From Silene latifolia (taxonomy: Eukaryota; Streptophyta; Magnoliopsida; Caryophyllales; Caryophyllaceae): 64,000 nucleotides of DNA. The translations under genes were made by a program, and so were the position numbers. Shown in pieces: positions 59,701 to 64,000 of this stretch. The DNA lies in contig NC_133538.1 of the NCBI RefSeq assembly GCF_048544455.1, positions 143,093,922 through 143,157,921 on the forward strand, in the 5' to 3' direction. The notes under the pieces are model-generated. The model saw only the letters and a program-made list of their open reading frames with translations, was not told the origin of the DNA and did no database searches. Numbering within the stretch: the first letter of the stretch is position 1; each line of letters starts with the position of its first letter.

Positions 59701-60940
59701 AATAAATAACCGTTCAACGAAAACTTGAGTTATATTACTTTTTATAACATACAGAGAGTTAATAATTCGTGAGAAAAAGAATGAGGTCCAAAGCTCAAGA
59801 ATTCAATTTTTAAAGGATTTTACAACTCAGTTGGTCCAAACAAGTATGTGACAGCAATTGGTCCGAAACTTGGGTCAGTTTGCAAAACTTACCATTTAAT
59901 ATAGAGACATCAATAATTTTCGTGGCTTATAATTTGAAAACATATGCGAATCTTCTGATCGATGGAGTTGGAATTATGCAAAAATTATTAATACAATTTA
60001 AATGAGGATTTTTACAAAATCGTTGGTCAAAACATCACTGCACAGGAACTTCCTGACCACAGCCCACTAAAATATTTATTACTCCTAATCCGTATATCCT
60101 ATAAGCATGAAACCAACGCCAAATGAACACTAACTCACGAGGCTATCTCTCATAAAATTTTCATCCAAAGGAAATAAACAGAAAAGAAATGGCAGTAAGG
60201 TCAATTAAAGAGTAAAATCAAATAAAACGAGTTTCAGCACTAGGTCATTCTTTACTATGTTACAAGCTCTTATGAGCATACTATGTATACTAACCCATCC
60301 CAACTTAAATCTCACACTTTGTACTTACGTAAACATCTATCCCATAGAATCCCTTCGCATCTCGATCTACTCCTTACATCTAAATCACGATTGCTATGAC
60401 TAGAAATATGCAATTCAATAGTGTTTCTGATTACTATCACAATACTATACTAGCATGGCTTCGGGATCACATAACCGCATATCGCTAGACATAATAGCAC
60501 TATCAACACGTCATTCAACATCCATCCAGATAAATATCATCAATTCGCAATTATTTTCACGCTCACGATTACCACAATCCAACACTTCATTGATTATCAA
60601 CCTGAACACGAAAATTTATTTCTCATCTCCACAACATCATATGATCACGTCATCATTCATACAAAATACTTACCGTAACGTTGTCCTGCAGAATGGTTAG
60701 AATATATGGGTCTCAAGGTTTACATCAACTCGATTATATCCAAGGTTTTCTTTCTAACTACCCCATTCACTCAATTTATCTCGGGTTACCTGGTTCAAAA
60801 CTGAGAGGGCAAAAGAGCACGCATTAAGGGCGCCTTCTTAACCGCACTGTGAGCTCCTAACAGTTTATTCCCAGGGGTTCATTTTATTTAGACACATCCT
60901 ACGTTCATTGGGTTCATTGGTTTAGGCCCGCGGATCGTTC
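56711..60940 (-). other. Non-coding interior of Gypsy C
   Basis: 4.2 kb of AT-rich sequence. No open frame over about 92 codons and no motif of gag, protease, RT or integrase on either strand. No tandem structure seen by eye. Confidence 0.65.
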
Positions 60941-60952
60941 TCTCTGATACCA
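60941..60952 (-). promoter_or_regulatory. Primer binding site of Gypsy C, tRNA-iMet type
   Basis: Minus strand TGGTATCAGAGA, 11 of 12 bases as in the standard initiator tRNA-Met site, 3 nt from the LTR. Confidence 0.85.
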
Positions 60953-60955
60953 CTT

Positions 60956-62909
60956 TGTAACATCCCGATTTATAAAGGAGCCTCTAGCAAGACATTCCCT
61001 AATAAACCGGACTGTTACCATCTCGGTTTCCCGAGGTAGTGAATAACAAATTAAACTCCAAGGCAAATTACATAATTTCATTAACTTAACTTTTTACAAA
61101 ACCTCATTTACATCAAATTACAAAGAACTAACATAAATAAAAGTGAAAGTCTTCTAAATGATGATCTAGCTACTAAGTCTTCTGATCCAGTGTCTCACGC
61201 CCATCAAGCTCCCATCCTATCTCATAAACTGTCAAGTCCGCTCCCCAATATTTGGATCGTCACGGTGTTCACGAATACACAGTGGTCAACCACGAGGTTG
61301 AGTAGGGAATACAATGAAACAACAAAATATGATATGCATGCTCCTACGTCACCACCACCTCCATCTCAACTCATATCTCATAACCCGAACGCCTTGACCA
61401 TACCGATCCCCGGTAGACTATATATCGACCGTAGCCGATCCATTACCTTGTTGAGGACACCAGGGCAAGTCTGCGAGAACCCGCCTGGGCCTTATCACAA
61501 CATCATCATCACCACACCACGTCACCACAACATCCTCCATCTCCAATGCATATGAATGCTCAAGAAATTAATGCAACACAATATGTATATCATTGAACTG
61601 GTACATCATAGAATCATGCTTAGGTTCTCGAATGTTGTGATAATATACTCAATACGATCAATTGATCAAGCACATTCCAGGATATGAATCATAACATGAA
61701 TCAACAACCACAAATCACGTCAACGTTCACAGTTTGGTCATATGTAACACAACAAGTCAACACAATTCAACAACAACGACAATAAGTCAAGTGTATTTCC
61801 CTACCTTTTCGCAATCCAAGCACACAAGCAATCAATTATGATCCTTCACATATCCATCACCTACATAACATAATTATGTATAATTACCACCTACTCAATC
61901 AAATAATCATGCACATAACCTAGACTCATCATAGCTTAATAGGAATATCAACTTAAAGAACAAACACGATTTTTCCTGATTTTCCAGCACATGACAGACT
62001 CGGAATAAAATACATAACTAATTCCAGAAAAATCAAATTGATACAAGGCCAATTGTATTGGAACCGCATGAGTCTTAGCTACAAATTATATCTAACGTGT
62101 TTTTCTCAAATTCCAAACTTATCAAGAGTTTTCAGACTGATTTCCAAAAACTGACAGAAACCGTCGCATAAAAAGTATTGATTCATAAAATGAGTTTAAA
62201 ACATTATTTTGCAGTAATTCCAAATCCTATTATCATCTAGACTATACAAAGATGATGTATGAAGAAGCCTCATAACTGAATCGACATAAAAATTAGGGTT
62301 TCAAATCATTTTCCACAACCAAATAAGATTCGCGGACTTTTCAGCGACATGTTCATAAATAAATCACCTAGGACAAACCATAAAGAATTTGACTACGAGA
62401 TTTTATATGCATAAACTATACATCAAATAAATAGGACTCTCTTTGCAAACTTTTTGAAGACGAACACTTTAAAACAGTATAAACAATGGAATGAAATCGA
62501 CTTACAAACAGGGAAATCGAATTAGGTTGGAATCGATGAGAAATCTTCAATCAATTGAAAGGCTCGACAATTCTTCTTCCTCTCCTTTTGTCTAGGTTTA
62601 GAAATGGTTTTATGAATGATAAAATGAAAAGAGGGGAGAGGGAGAGCGACTCTTAGATTAGGTTTAGGGTAAATGGTGGTTACATGTTCCGGGTAGGGCA
62701 AATGGGTTAAACGGGTATGGTCGTTGGGTAAATGTAGATGGGTAATTCTTGACCCAAAAGACAAAATGTGATGTAGCCCGACTCAACATATACGATATAA
62801 ACCCGACTTAATAACATTCACGATATTACGATGCAACCAATATAAAATGTATAATACTAATATATAATAATATCCGTTTAATCGATTATATAAAATACGG
62901 GGTATTACA
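60956..62909 (-). repeat. 5' LTR of Gypsy C
   Basis: 1954 bp counterpart of 54443-56399. U5 hairpin CTCGG-tttc-CCGAG at 61022-61035. Ends GGGGTATTACA before ATTAT. Confidence 0.92.
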
Positions 62910-63007
62910 ATTATAGCTGTCTTGGGATGCGTGAAGCTATTTCGGGAGCTAAAAGGACAAGTCAAAGCTGAACTAACGTGATTATTGAGCTGCTGAAGTT
63001 AGTTTCC

Positions 63008-63196
63008 ACTCGATCGAGTGCTTTTCTAGTCGATCGAGTGGTTTTAGGTCTAATAAACAGTCGATCGAGCACTTTAGTCATTCGATCGACCAGTTCAATA
63101 ATAGCATTTACTCGATCGAGCTCTATTCTTGGTCGATCGAGCAGTTTTTGGCTGAGTTTGCTCGATCGAGTGGTTTTATTCCACTCGATTGAGTGG
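63008..63196 (+). repeat. CGATCGA palindrome array in U3 of the Athila-related LTR
   Basis: Eight cores at 63011, 63031, 63062, 63083, 63113, 63134, 63163 and 63185 (last is CGATTG). Spacings 20, 31, 21, 30, 21, 29, 22: four pairs with about 21 bp inside and about 30 bp between. The first pair is itself an inverted repeat, CCACTCGATCGA...TCGATCGAGTGG. TATA box about 75 bp downstream of the last site. Confidence 0.92.
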
Positions 63197-63465
63197 ATTC
63201 GCTATGGGCTGGGCTTTTTAGCTTTAATTCCGTTAATTAGGTTTAGTAAATCTTATTTTCTTATAAATAAGAAGATTAGGACGTCATTTAGAGGCTCTTC
63301 GGACTCTCTCTCTCTTTCCTCGGGAACTGGATCATACTTTGTTACTGTTACTTTCTTCCGGATCTAATTCAGTATTTCTTTCTTTTCCTTTCTTTTCCTC
63401 TTTAATTTATGCTTATGATTATTGTTCTCCCTTTATTTCTTGTTTTCTATTTCATTATGCGTAGC

Positions 63466-64000
63466 TGTAGATACTCGTATCCGTCGATATTGGAATCTAT
63501 AGAGAACCCGACAAACACCCGATGATGATAGGACACATGTATTTATTAGTTGTCACTGTCATTATTTGGGTTCGTTTTACGATGTAGAATGAGCGTTGTC
63601 GACGAAGTATTTTATTAATTTAAATGATATTTAAATTAAATGTTTTTTTTAAAGTGAATTCATTTTATTGCTTTATTTTGAATTTATTTTCTCAAGTTTA
63701 TATTATTGAAAATAAAATAAATATTTGATTTGAAAAATCATTTTATGAGTGTATTTGATTTGAAAAATCATTTATTTTAATGTGTTAATCGATTTGAAAA
63801 ATCGATTTAAAAATCGAAAAAAACTCGTTTTAAACACGCGTTTTGGAGCTCGATTATAGCTCGGTTTTTAAGCCCGTTTTCTTTACGAGTTGGCACGAAT
63901 CTCGAGTACACTAACCAACCTAAGCCTCTACCCATCCAACCCCAGTTTGAACCCCCTTAACCACAGCCCCAAACCCGCTCCAAACACCACTTAAACCCGT
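63466..64000 (+). mobile_element. Start of a second TR-GAG family LTR, cut by window end
   Basis: Begins TGTAGATACTCGTATCCGTC and continues as the reverse complement of the LTR at 874-4129, with moderate divergence. It is therefore the 5' part of an LTR in plus orientation, inserted into the Athila-related LTR. The rest, including gag and the target duplication, lies outside the window. Confidence 0.85.

Larger units (their letters stand above)
54443..62909 (-). mobile_element. Gypsy C: chromovirus-derived element without coding capacity
   Basis: Complete LTR element, 8.47 kb, minus strand, target duplication ATTAT at 54438-54442 and 62910-62914. LTRs 54443-56399 and 60956-62909 are about 99 percent identical by eye. 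Primer site and polypurine tract are in place. The 4.56 kb interior has no gag or pol motif, so it is a LARD-type non-autonomous element. LTR ends and 3' hairpins closely follow Gypsy B, which points to a Tekay-type partner. Confidence 0.9.
54231..63465 (+). mobile_element. Athila-related LTR, split by Gypsy C
   Basis: Starts TGATACGTGCATTTTATA at 54231, is interrupted at 54443-62909 and resumes at 62915 until it meets the LTR at 63466. Its plan matches the Athila LTR at 47946 (TGAT start, CGATCGA array, then TATA) but the sequences differ too much to be the two ends of one element. TATA-like TTATAAATAA is at 63261-63270. The 3' end, and whether it is a solo LTR, cannot be decided within the window. 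Confidence 0.6.

Noticed and set aside
28001-63196. GATC in the palindromes as Dam methylation sites
   Set aside because: Plant nuclear DNA has no Dam system; the GATC is simply part of the CGATCGA core.
54231-63465. Treating the LTR at 54231 as the 3' LTR of the Athila-like element at 47946
   Set aside because: Only the plan and the first few bases agree; the sequences are too different for two LTRs of one insertion, and no polypurine tract abuts 54231.

Overview
This window is plant nuclear DNA dominated by transposable elements. The only host gene I can support is a two-exon copy of the chloroplast import gene TIC20 (TIC20-I type) on the minus strand at 15.9-17.3 kb, with GT-AG splice sites and the usual length. 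The gene and the plant retrotransposon families point to an angiosperm, probably a eudicot; I cannot name the species from sequence alone.

Layout. 1-475: 3' remnant of a LINE. 874-12975: a complete, young Tat/Ogre-like Ty3/Gypsy element on the minus strand with 3.26 kb LTRs, TSD GGAGG and a tRNA-Arg-type primer site; it carries gag but no pol, so it is non-autonomous (TR-GAG type). 14060-15168: an inverted-repeat MITE with a 9-T target duplication, Mutator-like. 15872-18180: TIC20 and its upstream region. 18492-19109: LINE RNase H tail. 19116-20462: a giant fold-back element, about 600 bp per arm, holding an inverted pair of fragments of an ILR1-like IAA-amino acid hydrolase. 20518-20970: a Tourist-like MITE with TTA TSD. 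21150-26004: a full-length but dead L1-type LINE with a 15 bp TSD, beside a possible Helitron 3' end.

26105-47943 is a nest: a decayed chromovirus (Gypsy B) hosts chromovirus A (26790-44109, TSD GCATC), which hosts a Copia element (34100-43005, TSD TCAAC). An Athila-like element starting at 47946 sits in the remnant LTR of B; it has gag and protease but no reverse transcriptase. An Athila-related LTR begins at 54231 and is split by Gypsy C (54443-62909, TSD ATTAT), which has LTRs, primer site and polypurine tract but no coding capacity. At 63466 a second copy of the first Tat/Ogre-like LTR family begins, in the opposite orientation, and runs off the window.

The most unusual signal is a set of arrays of the palindrome CGATCGA, usually extended symmetrically to 10-14 bp, in four unrelated LTR-element families (Copia, chromovirus A, and two Athila-like families). 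Within arrays the palindromes sit in dyads 19-22 bp apart, and dyads are separated by about 30 or about 50 bp, close to multiples of a DNA helical turn. In three families the array lies in U3 roughly 55-255 bp upstream of a TATA box; in two it lies in the leader between primer site and gag; in the Athila element the same four-site layout recurs in U3, inside the coding region and in the 3' region. I do not know a described system that matches this.
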